Shown here one piece after another: positions 1 through 9,617 of a DNA stretch of 29,467 nt. This DNA is from Heterostelium multicystogenum. Lineage: Eukaryota > Evosea > Eumycetozoa > Acytosteliales > Acytosteliaceae. Position numbers and translations under genes: made by a program. The notes under the pieces are model-generated. The model did no database searches, had not been told where the DNA came from, and worked only from the letters and a program-made list of their open reading frames with translations. Each line of letters begins with the position of its first letter. The stretch's first letter is position 1. The stretch covers positions 1 through 29,467 of the forward strand of contig RCNN01000151.1 in assembly GCA_003667245.1 (NCBI GenBank), given 5' to 3'.

Positions 1-226
1 TGACGCCGGCGGGAGTGACGCTGACTTGGGGCCACGAGCCCCCCAGCTGGTTCGGCTCGGATCCGCCTGTCCTCTCGGCGTAACCCAGGAGCACCAGGTG
101 GGTGAGATTTTCAGCACCATGTGCGCCATCGCCGCCCCGAGTGTCGCCCCACGCATATCCCGCAGCACCCTCTGCCGAGGTCAGGTAAATTCGGGCCAAT
201 TCGCCTAAATCAGGGTCCGACTTCAC
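1..226 (-). CDS. Partial hypothetical protein (N-terminal part only)
   Basis: The frame is open from a GTG at 226 to the left edge of the window, so only about 75 N-terminal residues are visible. The GTG overlaps the TGA stop of the upstream gene (GTGA junction), which is the pattern of translational coupling seen across this region and is why I chose this start. The visible part begins MKSDPDLGELARIYLTSAEG and is acidic, then Gly-rich and soluble, with no signal peptide or membrane segment. I do not recognise the family. The coupled start and the normal amino-acid composition support a real gene; the C-terminal end is off the window. Confidence 0.55.
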   Translation of the reverse strand, partial: MKSDPDLGELARIYLTSAEGAAGYAWGDTRGGDGAHGAENLTHLVLLGYAERTGGSEPNQLGGSWPQVSVTPAGV

Positions 227-861
227 ACCGGAAGCAGCGACTTGAGACCTAGAGATGTCAACGGTGCATCACCGCACGCCCCTGGGTAGCTGCCGCGGAA
301 TAGGTACACTTCGCTATCCAGGAGCTTCGGTGACAATGCGAGCACGGCGCACATGGGCACCGTCTGCGGGCCTATCCCATCACACACGAGCGCCGCGTAA
401 TGGGGGGCGGCCAACACATGACCACCTGGTAGCTGCACGGGTTTCACACCCTGCTGAAGGCCCTGCCCGAGTGCTCGAAAAATCCGGTCCGCGAATCGCC
501 GATGCGGATCCTGGACGATCATCCTGTTTTCAAGCGCCATGAGGGCTCGCAGCTCCTCATGACAGCTCTCGACCAGGGAGCTGTCACTCGAATCACGGTA
601 GCGCTCGATGTCATCCATCAGCTTCTGATGAGGATTTGCGACATCAAAGGTCAAGTGGGCCAATCGACACGAGAAAGGCCAGGGAGTCTGACCATAGGTG
701 CCGGGAAAACGCATTTCCCGTACCGTCGTCCAGAAACGATGCAGCTGCTCCAGATCATCGAAGCGCTGCAGGAGATCCGTCACCCGGTCGCGTACTCCGG
801 TGACTGGCCAGTGCTCCTCTGCAGGCCAGTGCGCCAGAACGTCGTCGATACTGTTCAACAT
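223..861 (-). CDS. Hypothetical protein, 212 aa
   Basis: An intact frame begins at an ATG preceded by a modest AGG about eleven bases upstream, 16 bases after the ArdC-like gene ends. The protein is soluble and mixed alpha/beta in character, with an N-terminal half rich in Trp, Arg and Glu and a C-terminal half with short hydrophobic stretches (around residues 145-175) but no clear membrane segment or signal peptide. I recognise no family or catalytic motif. It lies in a same-strand group with the ArdC-like gene upstream and a GTG-started gene coupled downstream, so it is probably an accessory gene of the mobile element. Its function is unknown. Confidence 0.7.
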   Translation of the reverse strand: MLNSIDDVLAHWPAEEHWPVTGVRDRVTDLLQRFDDLEQLHRFWTTVREMRFPGTYGQTPWPFSCRLAHLTFDVANPHQKLMDDIERYRDSSDSSLVESCHEELRALMALENRMIVQDPHRRFADRIFRALGQGLQQGVKPVQLPGGHVLAAPHYAALVCDGIGPQTVPMCAVLALSPKLLDSEVYLFRGSYPGACGDAPLTSLGLKSLLPV

Positions 862-876
862 GTCTGTGTACCTGTG

Positions 877-2499
877 TTAAGGACGAGGACCTTCAAGCTC
901 TAAGTCCGGCTCGAAGTCGAAGTCACTGGCGTCGAAAATGTCATCCGGGGCGCCTGCCGCAACCGCGGCCGTCATCTGGTCCCGGTGTTCTGCCTCGAAT
1001 TCCTCACGGAAGTCGGGATGGAAGCTGAGTACATATCGAGCCATTCGCTCCGCATCACGCGAGGCACGGAAAATCTCCTTCTTGTCGTTGCGGAGGACCT
1101 GCAGGTAGTGGTCGACGTAGCCCGCATGCCCATCGACGCTTCCGGGCAGCGCAAGCCGCATGGCCATCATGGCGCTGGCCATCTCCGCACGCAGTTCCTC
1201 GCGAGCATATTCATCTGAGTCGCGGCTGGGCCCGAACTCACGAGCTAGGCGACTTTCGTGACCTGACCAGTGTGCGATCTCGTGCAGCAGAGTGGTGTAG
1301 TACTCGGCGTCGGAGGAGAACGACTCCCTGTCGGGCATATAGATCCTGTCCTCGGAAGGGGAGTAGCCTGCGCGGCGGAAGCCATGGACGATGTCGGCCC
1401 CGCAAGCCTCAATGATCTCCTCGCAGATATCCCGAGTCTCGGATGAAAGCAGCTTCTCTCCGCGGCCAGTGGTCTCCAGCTCAGGAGCCCCGTCCATTTG
1501 TGCCAGGTTGAAAACCGAGTAACTGCGAAGAAGCGGTATGACGCGAACTTCTGGTTCGCCGGTCGCACTCAGCTCGCCGGTTTCCTTGGTGAGACGCTTG
1601 TAGAAGTAGATCTTGGAGCCGCTTTCACCGCCACGGACTTGCCAGCCTTGAGCTTGCGCGGTCTTGTAGGAGCACCACCGGTTCTCTTGGTAACCCTGCG
1701 AAAGAAGTAGCATCACGTTGATGCCATGATAGGGCTTGCCGGTTACGGGATTCATCGGCCATCGCGGTGTGTTATCCCACTCGCATCGCCAAGGCTCTGC
1801 TCCAGCTTCGATGGCGGATATGATCTGATCCGTCACCTCTTGGTAGTGGTCACGAGGCGCACCTCGCTCGTGCTTCCCTTTTTTCCCAGCTCCAGCGCCC
1901 TTCCGTCGACCAGGTTCGGCTGCTGCTTCGAGGGGATCAATCGGCTCCTCGATCGGGGGAGGGCTGGATGGCAATGCCGGTGACGACGAGGCTGCCGGCG
2001 CCTCATCGCTCATGCTCAAGCGGACCGACGGGCCATCGGCGCTAAAGCTCCGATCATCGCCGCGCTCCCACAGCATGGCAGTCGCTTCTGCCGTCTTACG
2101 ATCATCCTTGACCCTGGAAATCTGCTCAGACGTGGCGTTGGAATCGTGTCGGAGTAACTCTTCGACCTGCAGCGCTTCTTGCGCAGCCTTATACAGCGCA
2201 TCTTGTTGCTGACTGACGCTGAATTTTTGCAGCCACTCAGGGCCAAACTCGTTTCTAAGCTGCTGCAGAACGGCCGCATGCTGAGTCCCAAGGCCTGGGT
2301 AGCTGGAGCGACTCCAGCAGTTGTTCAGCTCGGCTTTCCAGCTTCGGCCTTTCAGGGTGCGGAAGACCCTGATGGCCTCCAGTTGCAACAAAGAAAGCTT
2401 CGTGTCCTGCCGGCTGGCATTGTTAGAGGCTACAGGAGCATGGGCCGGCGGCGCCTGTGTCGCCGAATCGCTGGGACGAAGGCGTTTGATCAGGGCCAT
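877..2499 (-). CDS. ArdC-like antirestriction protein with long N-terminal extension
   Basis: The protein is 540 aa and intact. Residues from about 215 to 330 match the ArdC N-terminal ssDNA-binding domain (DUF1738): YQEVTDQIISAIEAGAEPW, then the region with PMNPVTGKPYHGINVM. Residues about 340-500 form the zincin-like metallopeptidase domain, with LLHEIAHWSGH (HExxH) and a downstream REELRAEMAS helix that supplies the third ligand. ArdC-type proteins enter the recipient or bind incoming single-stranded DNA and protect it from restriction. Usual family length is about 300 aa; here residues 1-210 are extra, made of a helical segment and a low-complexity Ser/Pro/Glu then Lys/Gly linker. The ATG follows an AAGG site and sits just after the stop of a 52-aa gene. 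The family call is strong; the antirestriction activity is inferred. Confidence 0.9.
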   Translation of the reverse strand: MALIKRLRPSDSATQAPPAHAPVASNNASRQDTKLSLLQLEAIRVFRTLKGRSWKAELNNCWSRSSYPGLGTQHAAVLQQLRNEFGPEWLQKFSVSQQQDALYKAAQEALQVEELLRHDSNATSEQISRVKDDRKTAEATAMLWERGDDRSFSADGPSVRLSMSDEAPAASSSPALPSSPPPIEEPIDPLEAAAEPGRRKGAGAGKKGKHERGAPRDHYQEVTDQIISAIEAGAEPWRCEWDNTPRWPMNPVTGKPYHGINVMLLLSQGYQENRWCSYKTAQAQGWQVRGGESGSKIYFYKRLTKETGELSATGEPEVRVIPLLRSYSVFNLAQMDGAPELETTGRGEKLLSSETRDICEEIIEACGADIVHGFRRAGYSPSEDRIYMPDRESFSSDAEYYTTLLHEIAHWSGHESRLAREFGPSRDSDEYAREELRAEMASAMMAMRLALPGSVDGHAGYVDHYLQVLRNDKKEIFRASRDAERMARYVLSFHPDFREEFEAEHRDQMTAAVAAGAPDDIFDASDFDFEPDLELEGPRP

Positions 2500-2504
2500 C
2501 AGCC

Positions 2505-2663
2505 TTACTCCCCGTCCAGATCTTCGGCATCCTGCAGATCGCCCGGGACGGCGTCCAGCCCGAGGTCACGGACTTCCTGCCAGCCCAGATCGTCGTGGGG
2601 GATATCACGGGCGCCGACTTCAGGCAGGATCTTCTGTGTATTGGTGTTGGCGGTATCGCTCAT
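2505..2663 (-). CDS. Small acidic hypothetical protein, 52 aa
   Basis: A short frame reads from ATG at 2663 (MSDTANTNTQKILPEVGARD) to TAA at 2505, five bases before the ArdC-like start. A GGAG element lies seven bases upstream of the ATG. The product is very acidic, with Asp/Glu-rich ends, and has no hydrophobic segment. Its position directly upstream of the ArdC-like gene, with a ribosome site and very short spacing, suggests a leader gene of the same operon. It has no recognisable family; small acidic proteins in mobile elements are sometimes DNA mimics, but nothing here proves that. Confidence 0.55.
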   Translation of the reverse strand: MSDTANTNTQKILPEVGARDIPHDDLGWQEVRDLGLDAVPGDLQDAEDLDGE

Positions 2664-2858
2664 GGCAGTCTCCATCTAGGGGGAAATCACCATGATTCTA
2701 TTAACTGAGGCGTTTAAAAACAAACGATAGTCAATTTTGAGCGCGAAAAGACCCGTCGCCGGGCCTGGCAGGATGCCAAGAAAAGAAGGCCAGCTCCATC
2801 TGGGAAGCACATGGTGCGCCGGAGCCGGTAAGGGAAGGGGGAGCGCTTTAGGCGGGAC

Positions 2859-3260
2859 TTAGCCGATGCAGGTACGGAAGTAGTCCATGCGACCTTTGAA
2901 TTTGAGGCCTGCAAGATCATCCATATCGGACAAGGCGTCCTCAGTAATCTTGTCCAGCATGACGAGCTTCATGGCTCGAATCACCTCATTGCTTTCCTCA
3001 GGTTCCAGCATTCCGACAACCATCCGGAAGGCGACGTCTTCGACGAGGCGATCAGCGGCCGCGACAGCCACCACCACATCCAAAACTGCTTTCCGAACCA
3101 CGGGCTGGTATGTCTCGTCGGAGTACGTCTCAACGAATTCCTCACGCTCATTCGGATCAGCGATCTCCACCTCGGCATACTGCTCAATGGCGTCGGCCAG
3201 CAAGGCCTCCGAGACAACTGTTTGAATGAGTCCGTCGAATACTTCTTTTGCGTTTTCCAT
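2859..3260 (-). CDS. Hypothetical acidic helical protein, 133 aa
   Basis: The frame is intact. I chose the ATG at 3260 (MENAKEVFDGLIQTVVSEAL) because an AAGGA element lies ten bases upstream; a GTG two codons earlier (3266) is only four bases from that site and is less likely. The protein is acidic and almost entirely predicted helix, with a Val/Ala-rich hydrophobic helix near residues 60-75 but no signal peptide. I do not recognise the family. It lies between the thiol isomerase gene (76-82 bases upstream) and the small acidic gene (about 195 bases downstream). That downstream gap is AT-rich at its distal end and may hold the promoter of the ArdC operon, but I see no clean -35/-10 pair. Confidence 0.65.
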   Translation of the reverse strand: MENAKEVFDGLIQTVVSEALLADAIEQYAEVEIADPNEREEFVETYSDETYQPVVRKAVLDVVVAVAAADRLVEDVAFRMVVGMLEPEESNEVIRAMKLVMLDKITEDALSDMDDLAGLKFKGRMDYFRTCIG

Positions 3261-3342
3261 CGTCACGTGTTCCTTGAAGCTAGCGCGACCTAGATGCTGG
3301 TAGGCCGCGCAGAGGAAGTGTTCATTATTGGTAGCTTGGTCG

Positions 3343-4137
3343 CTACTCTTTTTTGAGCATCACCGCCAGCTCCTGGGGAAGTGGCGCACCTTCAAATACC
3401 TTTACCTGGCCCTTGTCCCGGTCCCGGTAAAGAATCATCGGAGTTCTTCGAAACCCCGCCTGGCGGAATAGAGCCAGGTTGTCCGCAAGGTTTTGGCGAA
3501 TGTCTTCGGTGACTGTCGCCGGCTGCAGCTGACGCTTCGCCATCTCAGCCATCGGGATCAGCACGCCTTCGGTAGCTGCCTGCTGGTAGATCGCTGCGTT
3601 CAACTCGTTGCTCGACGCCCGGAGAATGGAAATCGGGATCCAGCGAACTTGAACGTCACCTGCGGCAACCGGCGCCCGGAGCATGCCCCATAACTCGTGG
3701 CAGTACGCGCAGTTCGGATCGAAGAAGGCGTACATCACGCGATCAGCATCCCCCTCCGCCAGCCATTTCAGCTGCTCGGCCTGCTTCCAAGCATGAGCCA
3801 GACTGTCTGCGGACTGACTACTCTGCGGAACCGGTTCTACACTCGCAGTACGAGCCAGATCCACGCTGGTAAGATTGGCGCCTTGTGTATCGAACATCAC
3901 ACCGGCTAACAGACTTTTGCCATCGGGCGTGACGTAGAACAAGCGCTTTTCGGCACCGTTATCGACAACGATCCCTTTCATACCAGAAGCCGCTGGGAAC
4001 GCCTGAACGATCATGTTCCCCTTGGACATGAGGTAGGACTCCACGGGAGTCACCTCAGCCGTTTCGGCGGCGGCAGCATGGCTTGCAAAAGCAGCCAGAG
4101 CAATGGGTGATAGCACTTTGCCGACTAACGTACCCAA
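3343..4137 (-). CDS. trbB: TrbB-like periplasmic thiol:disulfide isomerase (DsbC/DsbG-like)
   Basis: The protein has a thioredoxin-fold active site FDPNCAYCHELW (CxxC) followed by residues typical of DsbC/DsbG, and a late cis-Pro region RRTPMILYRD. A signal peptide precedes it (LSPIALAAFASHAAAAE). I start it at TTG 4137 because GGAGGG lies eight bases upstream, giving 264 aa; the frame is open further upstream only because the preceding gene carries a frameshift. It overlaps the stop of the DUF882 gene by 13 bases. In R64 the trb genes include a TrbB thiol isomerase next to the TrbC coupling protein, and the context here is the same. It likely corrects disulfides in the Cys-rich exported transfer proteins of this element. 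Family call firm; symbol by analogy with R64. Confidence 0.82.
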   Translation of the reverse strand: MGTLVGKVLSPIALAAFASHAAAAETAEVTPVESYLMSKGNMIVQAFPAASGMKGIVVDNGAEKRLFYVTPDGKSLLAGVMFDTQGANLTSVDLARTASVEPVPQSSQSADSLAHAWKQAEQLKWLAEGDADRVMYAFFDPNCAYCHELWGMLRAPVAAGDVQVRWIPISILRASSNELNAAIYQQAATEGVLIPMAEMAKRQLQPATVTEDIRQNLADNLALFRQAGFRRTPMILYRDRDKGQVKVFEGAPLPQELAVMLKKE

Positions 4138-4746
4138 TATCGAACCCTCCCTACGTCGGAATGAATAAATTTTTGACGGTTTATGTAGAAGCCCACCCCG
4201 CCAGTACGGAAAGCTGACATCAGGCGACCCTGATATTCGATCGGAAGGCTCGGGAACTTTCCGTCGCACGCTTGCCCCTTCGTGTGGTACGAGTCCCGTG
4301 CTGCACCCTCTGTAGCCTCGTTGGTTTCCTTCGTCCGATATCCCACTGTTGACCTGGTAGGGCTCTTTGAAGCCATAGGCAAGCTCCAGCCATCCCTGTT
4401 GACCCCGGAGGAGGTTGAGCAGCCGCAAATCGATCTCCGTAGCCTTGCCTGCACGGACATCTCGCAGCATGTGGCAGGCCTCGCGGTATCCAGCCAAATC
4501 GAGGTGGCCATCTCGCCAGTAGCAGATCTGCTTGTGCTCGCCGGTAGATGGCCGATAGAGGTTCAACACCCGAGGCTTTGCCCAGAATGCCGCTGCGTCC
4601 GCCTGGTTCGCGTAATTGGCAGGCAGCAGCAAGCCGGTTGAAGCGAGCAACGGGGCGCTGAAAGTGAAGGCCCCCATGCCGGTGATCCCAGCCACTACAG
4701 AGCGTTTCAGCAAATCTCGGCGGGACATGGCCAACTCAATGCTCAT
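4125..4746 (-). CDS. Tat-exported DUF882 / M15-type peptidase, frameshifted once
   Basis: The N-terminus MSIELAMSRRDLLKRSVVAG carries a twin-arginine signal. The first part reads in one frame to YQVNSG, then the reading must move by one base near 4340 (an extra A in agtgggatatcgg) to continue as GYRTKETNEA. The continuation contains HTKGQACD (HxxGxAxD metal ligands) and FIHSDVGRVRYW, which are hallmarks of DUF882/YcbK peptidoglycan peptidases. Corrected length is about 206 aa, normal for the family. The start ATG overlaps the DotL stop (ATGA) and its TAG overlaps the isomerase start, so it is locked into the coupling-protein operon. It probably trims the cell wall during assembly of the transfer machine. 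The frameshift looks like a sequencing indel, because the downstream motif is perfect. Confidence 0.8.
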
Positions 4747-7272
4747 GCACGCCCCCCAATCAGCGACTCCAGGTTGCTCATGACATCCTCCATTTCCTGG
4801 TCCTTGCCCGCTTTCTCAGGCTTAGGAGGAACCGGGTATTCGGAGCCCTGCGTCGCGGCCTGGATGATGTTCTCCACCATTGCACCTGCTTCAGCGGCGG
4901 GCGCCCCAAGACCCAAGGCGATACTGTTCAACGACACTCGGGTAGCCTGCTCGTCGAGCAGGCCACCTTGTCCTGCTGGAGGCGTCTCTTCTGCAGGGCG
5001 CTGGACCCGACCTTCCAGCGCGGTTTCGATGATTGGTATAGCGGCAGATGCCAGCGCCACGATGTCGATGCCGAACGGTTCACGCGGAACTTCGGCGAAG
5101 ATGTTGATCGAAGCGAGCTGGCCACCGTCGAATACGATTCCTGCATCATCACCGGCGGCCACCACAGGGGCTGCTGCGAGAGCAGGTTGATCCGCGCCAC
5201 CCGGCGCCTGGGCAAGAGAGGGCATAGCGTCGCTATCGCTCGTCGGCGCTTGTGCAAGCGCACTCCCATTCCCAACTGCGCCGCCGGCACTGCCATCGTC
5301 CTGGTCGACCACTGGCGCAACCGCCGAGTCGTCGTATCCCAGCAACAAGCAGATCCCCCGCTCCACACCCAGCTTCGCGGTGAGGTACTGCTTGTAGCGC
5401 TCTCCAGCCTCTACTTCGGCCACATATCCGAAGAAGCCATCAGTGGAGCGCTGTTTCGCGAGCGGAAGTGAGCGCAGTGTTTCACGTAGTTCTTGTGTGT
5501 TGATGCTGAAAGCCTTCAGCTCAGCCTCGTTGGGCGGGATCACCTTCACGAAATGATTTAGCTGGTATTCCTTGCTCAAGCGTTTACCAGAGAAGTCTGC
5601 ATAGAACATTCGAGCGCGGATGATATCCGACTTCACCATGAAGTGGATCTCACCCTCAACCTGCTCTTTGAAGTCCTGGAGTTCTACGCGGCTGACACGT
5701 TCAATTCGTGCACCAGTGTTACCGCGATAACTTCCTGCACCATCATCGGCCATCTCGTAGCCGTCCACCACTGACACGTAGGCCTCCCCGGCAAGTTTAA
5801 CGGCCAAGTCAAAGGTATCGGTTGGGTCCTCAAGTTTTCCGAAAATCTTGATGTTGCTGTTAGAGACAATGGCGAGCGTCTCTTCTTTCGATGTTCTGTA
5901 GAACGCCTGCAGGTCCTGGCCTGCCGCGATGAGAGCAAATCCGAGGCTACGAGCCTGAGCCCACATCAGTGCCGCGTCGTCAGGGATGTAATAACCTAGT
6001 TCATCAAATATCGCGATGAATGGGGTTGGGGCCGTAGTCTGTCGAGAGTCTAACAACTCCAACTTGCTACCCTCAACTTTATTACCCAGTTGGGCACCCA
6101 TCATGCCTTTCATGCCAGCCACAATGATCTTCCCAAGGTTGCCTAACTCGGGACGACTTTTCTCCAGTGCCGGAAGTAGAGCAAGGAAGATGCGTCGATT
6201 GACAACAACGTCCTTTAGTACCACTTCCCCTTGAGGCGTATGGTAAATATGCCCGTAGGTATCGGCAAGGGAGCTCAGAATACGGGTGAACTGCATTTGC
6301 TGATACCCGTACTGCTCGTTAAAGGTTGCCGACTGATTCTCACCTTTATCGCGCTTATAACCTGGCACGTCATACAAGAAGGCTTGCATCATGTCCCTGG
6401 ACTTCTGGCTGATGTTAACATTATTCATCAGCTCGAAATATTTAGGGTAGGGCAGGGCTCCCGAATAGCACCGATATGCAACATGAGCAAACTTTGGTCG
6501 CGCAGATCCACCAGCGCCGGCATAACCGAACTGATGAAGCTAATTGCACGCCCCTTCCACATATCACACCTTTGGCATCGCCGGCATCCATCAAACTAAC
6601 CACGAGCTGAATTAGGCTCTCGCTGTTGCCTACCGCAAACGGGTTATAGGTATTTGAAAGTTTGTCGGATCGCTTTTTCGTTGTGTCAGCGTTGCCGGTC
6701 ATGTAGTTGATTACCAGGAGGTCGTCTTCGCGCCCCATGGAACGGACCATTGAAAAAATCTTGGCGTAGAGACTTACATCGCCCTTTCCGTCTGTATATG
6801 CGAAGCCCGACCCCCAACCAGGGCATTATAAGCGATTGAAATCAGCCCTTCGGTTTTTACCGGCCCCGGTCGAGCCTATAATGAAAGCGTGTGTTCTAAG
6901 ATCTTCGTTGGCCGCCCATATTTCCGCATTATCGGACTTCCGATTACCAATGAAGGCGATGCCACGAGACTGCTGAGGCTTGCCAGTACCTGGGTGCTTA
7001 TCGTTGCGATCCAGTTCGTTCAGAGACTTGCGCTTCCTGAACGGAATATCTGGCTTGCGCGAGAGTGGAATAAAGCTGTAGATCAAGCCAAGAACAAGAC
7101 TCAGCTCAAACAGCGCAGGAAGAAAGAATAGCGGAAACACCAGTATGACGTAGACGATAAGAATCGCGTGAAACGACGAAAAGTCTTCCAGGATCTGTTC
7201 GAAAAACGGCCGCGTATCCCGAAAGATTCGCGTCCGTTTAATCTCGTGATGCTTCTCTACGCCGTGAACCAT
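4743..7272 (-). CDS. trbC: TrbC/DotL-type coupling ATPase (VirD4 superfamily), frameshifted
   Basis: This is the type IV coupling protein that passes substrate to the transfer channel. The N-terminus (from 7272) has two membrane helices around residues 30-75, then Walker A FIIGSTGAGK. The frame breaks in the A5 run just after (near 6855), and again near 6830 and 6540; the intermediate frames encode YTDGKGDVSLYAKIFSM and NYMTGNADT, which are DotL-like. The long intact part from 6428 holds Walker B FIAIFDELGYY and a C-terminal Ala/Pro/Gln-rich tail (from about 5330 down), the place where DotL carries adaptor-binding sequences. Total length is about 843 codons against roughly 760-780 for R64 TrbC and Legionella DotL. 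Its start has only a weak ribosome site. Family certain; exact start and frames not. Confidence 0.85.
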
Positions 7273-7330
7273 GCGCCTATACCCAGTTATTCAGCGACTT
7301 GGAAAGCGAGTTTGGGATCGCAGCCAGGTC

Positions 7331-8078
7331 CTACCGACTGCCAGCATCGATGCTCGGTGCCAGTCCGAAGGCTTCCAGACCAGTCGCCACATCACTCGAC
7401 ATCGCCGGCGCGTTGTCGCGCATCCCTTGCTTCCGAGCTGTTTCGGCAGCGTTGTAGATCTGCTTTGCGATGTCCTCAGGACTCATGGCCTGCAGCTGGT
7501 CTGGGTTCGCAATGGGATTCTGCTTGTAGGTGATCAGGAGCGCTCTGCCAGTCAAACGGATGTACAGTTACAGGGACTGGGGCGCCGCTGTCCGCCACTC
7601 GGACTGCAGGATGCGCTGCATCCAGCGACGAGAGAGCCGACGGCTCAATATTGCCCCCTTTGCCAGAGACGACATCGATATAGGCACTGACAAAGAGGTA
7701 GCCTAACCAAGCGAGCAGGGCGAGTCCCACCAGCTTCATTACCGACAACTTCTTGGTCAGCAGACTGTTCACCTGAGTGATCAGGTATACGCCGTCGGTC
7801 TCGCTCGCCACTTGCGCTTTAAACAGCGAGGTCATAGCGCCTTTATCCGAGCCGTATTTTTCGGGGGCCTTGGCCACCACAAACAGATTGCCATCCGCCT
7901 CTTTTTCCAAGATGAAACTCAGTGTGTCATCCCCATAGTCAGAGAGATTCAGGGTGTGCAACTGATATGCCGGCGATTTGATTTCGAACGAAAGTCGCTT
8001 ACGCTTACGTTTAACCGAAACGTTTTTGGGGGCGCGGCGAATAAAGTTCGCGAGGCGCTCAATCATCACTTTCTTCAT
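7331..8078 (-). CDS. Single-pass membrane protein of the transfer operon, frameshifted once
   Basis: The frame from 8078 (MKKVMIERLANFIRRAPKNV) is open for about 175 sensible residues, then must shift near 7550 to the frame that ends at 7331 with a Gln/Ala-rich tail (NPIANPDQLQAMSPEDIAKQ). The corrected product is about 248 aa: a basic cytoplasmic N-terminal domain of about 115 residues, one membrane helix (MKLVGLALLAWLGYLFVSAY), then a periplasmic tail. Its start overlaps the DotM stop by 20 bases, and DotL follows after 58 bases. I cannot assign it to a named Dot/Icm component. Its position between DotM and DotL suggests a partner of the coupling complex (inference). Confidence 0.65.
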
Positions 8079-9196
8079 CTACCATCTCCCCAAGAGCAGT
8101 TTTAATTCCTACCAGCGCCGATTCAATACGCGGATTCATGATTGCCGATTTAGCGACAACCTCTGACAACCAATGTGAGCGCAAACCACAGGCTTCTACG
8201 CTGGCAACGTCCATGCCGATATCGCACAACGAATACCAAGTGACACGATCAACTGCCTTTAACCATCTGAACCAATTTGGCGCAAGCACACCATTTGCTG
8301 AAGCCGCTGCCTTCATTCCATCAGCACTGTGCGCTTATACGCATATCGACTTACTACACGCTTAACTACCTTGGTATTTGCATACTGGTGCAATGCACGT
8401 TTTGCATGTAACGAATTCAGCAAGGCAATCTTTTTCATTCGCTTTGCCCTCACATATGCACGGGCGAGCTCATTAATTATTTTAAGCGCGAGGTCGTTGT
8501 CATGGTTCATCTGGGCTGCAAATGCGGCAAAGAGCGAACGCTCATAGGGCTTCAAGGAATCGACCCTCCCAAGGCTTACCAAGTTGCGCAACAAGAATTG
8601 CCCTGGCCCGCGACAGCTTTAACGCCTCTTTGTTATCCAGCAACTCAATATCTGCAGGATCTTCCTCCTCGCCCAATGCAGCAGTTCTGACCAAAAACTG
8701 GTGCCGCCGGGCGTAATCACGCACCTTAGCCCGCATACCATGCACCGAGTGATTGAGTGGCAGCGCGATAAAAATCAGTTTCGAGGGCGGCAAGATAACC
8801 GGCCATTGGCTCGCTTCCTGTTTCGCTAGACTGACAGTTGTATGTTTATTCGAATACTTATTGCCGCGATCGGGCGCCCGGTACATAAGATACCAAACAC
8901 GCTGGTAAGGATAACCAGTACATACCAGCGGAGCTCCCGGCTCGCGACGATGCCGAAGACCAAAGTGACTTAGGGGTTGCATCAGCTGGATGGGTGCTCG
9001 AAAGCCATTCGATCAACGCCAACCTACCATCTGCATCAAAAAGAATTAGGCTCGCTTCGAATCTTCTGAGAGACATAACAACGGTAGAAATTTTTTTCGT
9101 GCCCAAAGTACCAAAGCGCGATGATGCCTACGAAAATAAGACGATAACCCAGAGCAGCTCATCAGTATTGGACTTATTGACATTACCGCGGTTCAT
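8059..9196 (-). CDS. trbA: DotM/TrbA (IcmP)-like coupling-complex protein, multiply frameshifted
   Basis: Pieces in different frames all match DotM/IcmP/TrbA. From 9196 the N-terminus is MNRGNVNKSNTDELLWVIVL, running into a membrane helix with ALWYFGHEKN, after a shift. Later pieces carry MRAKVRDYARRHQFL, a KPYERSLFAAFAAQMNHD block and the C-terminal NWFRWLKAVDRVTWYSL with LRSHWLSEVV, ending at 8059. These are the conserved blocks of the cytoplasmic DotM domain that contacts DotL. At least four frame changes are needed (near 9130, 9060, 8900-8960, 8590 and 8330). The span equals about 379 codons, matching Legionella DotM (about 376 aa). The start overlaps the transglycosylase stop (ATGA). It acts with DotL at the inner membrane to receive substrates. 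Confidence 0.8.
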
Positions 9197-9617
9197 TGCT
9201 GCCCCCGGACTTCTTTAAGATTGTTCCATACACGATGCTTGTAGCGATAGTTCTTGTCGGGCGTGCGGGAGTGGTAGTTACCAACGCCTTTCCAAAATCA
9301 TCACTCCCCAGCACGCTACGCTGAATGTAATAAGTACCGATAAATATTCAGGCATTCGTTGTTGACGAGCATGTCTCTGGTTATTCAAACTTGGAGAGTT
9401 CCGCGAGATGAATGCTATTAATTTGCATGAGCCCATATCGTAGGAGCCGTTCTTGTTGTAAGAGACTTTTCCAGTCGTGCCACCTTCGGTGCGAATGATG
9501 GCCTTGACCAAGTCGGGATGCGCACGGTAATGAGCCGCTGCTCGGACGATGCAGACTCTCGCGAGCTTGGCCAGTAATGTGCGGACTAGGGGCCGCCATT
9601 GGCAGAGCGTCAATCAC
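9193..9617 (-). CDS. Lytic transglycosylase, VirB1-type, frameshifted
   Basis: An SLT-type fold is spread over three frames: AAAHYRAHPDLVKAIIRTEGG with the catalytic Glu, then NKNGSYDMG joined after a shift to LMQINSIHLAELSKF, then a shift to YHSRTPDKNYRYKHRVW near the end. These correspond to the E-S-G, GxMQIN and NYHS motifs of the family. The corrected length is about 140 aa, short but normal for conjugation-associated transglycosylases. I start it at GTG 9617, which overlaps the TGA of the IcmV-like gene, because the resulting N-terminus (MIDALPMAAPSPHITGQARE) is plausible; no clear signal peptide is visible, possibly because of another indel. Its TGA overlaps the DotM ATG. It opens peptidoglycan for the transfer channel. 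Confidence 0.75.

Noticed and set aside
2664..2858. Hairpin CCCG-GCGA-CGGG followed by TCTTTT as a terminator
   Set aside because: The stem is only four base pairs and it lies about 100 bases past the gene, too weak to list as a feature.
3343..4746. One fused 467-aa protein joining DUF882 and the thiol isomerase
   Set aside because: The fusion exists only because the DUF882 gene shifts frame near 4340; the shifted frame restores its motifs and a stop at 4125, and the isomerase has its own ribosome site and signal peptide.
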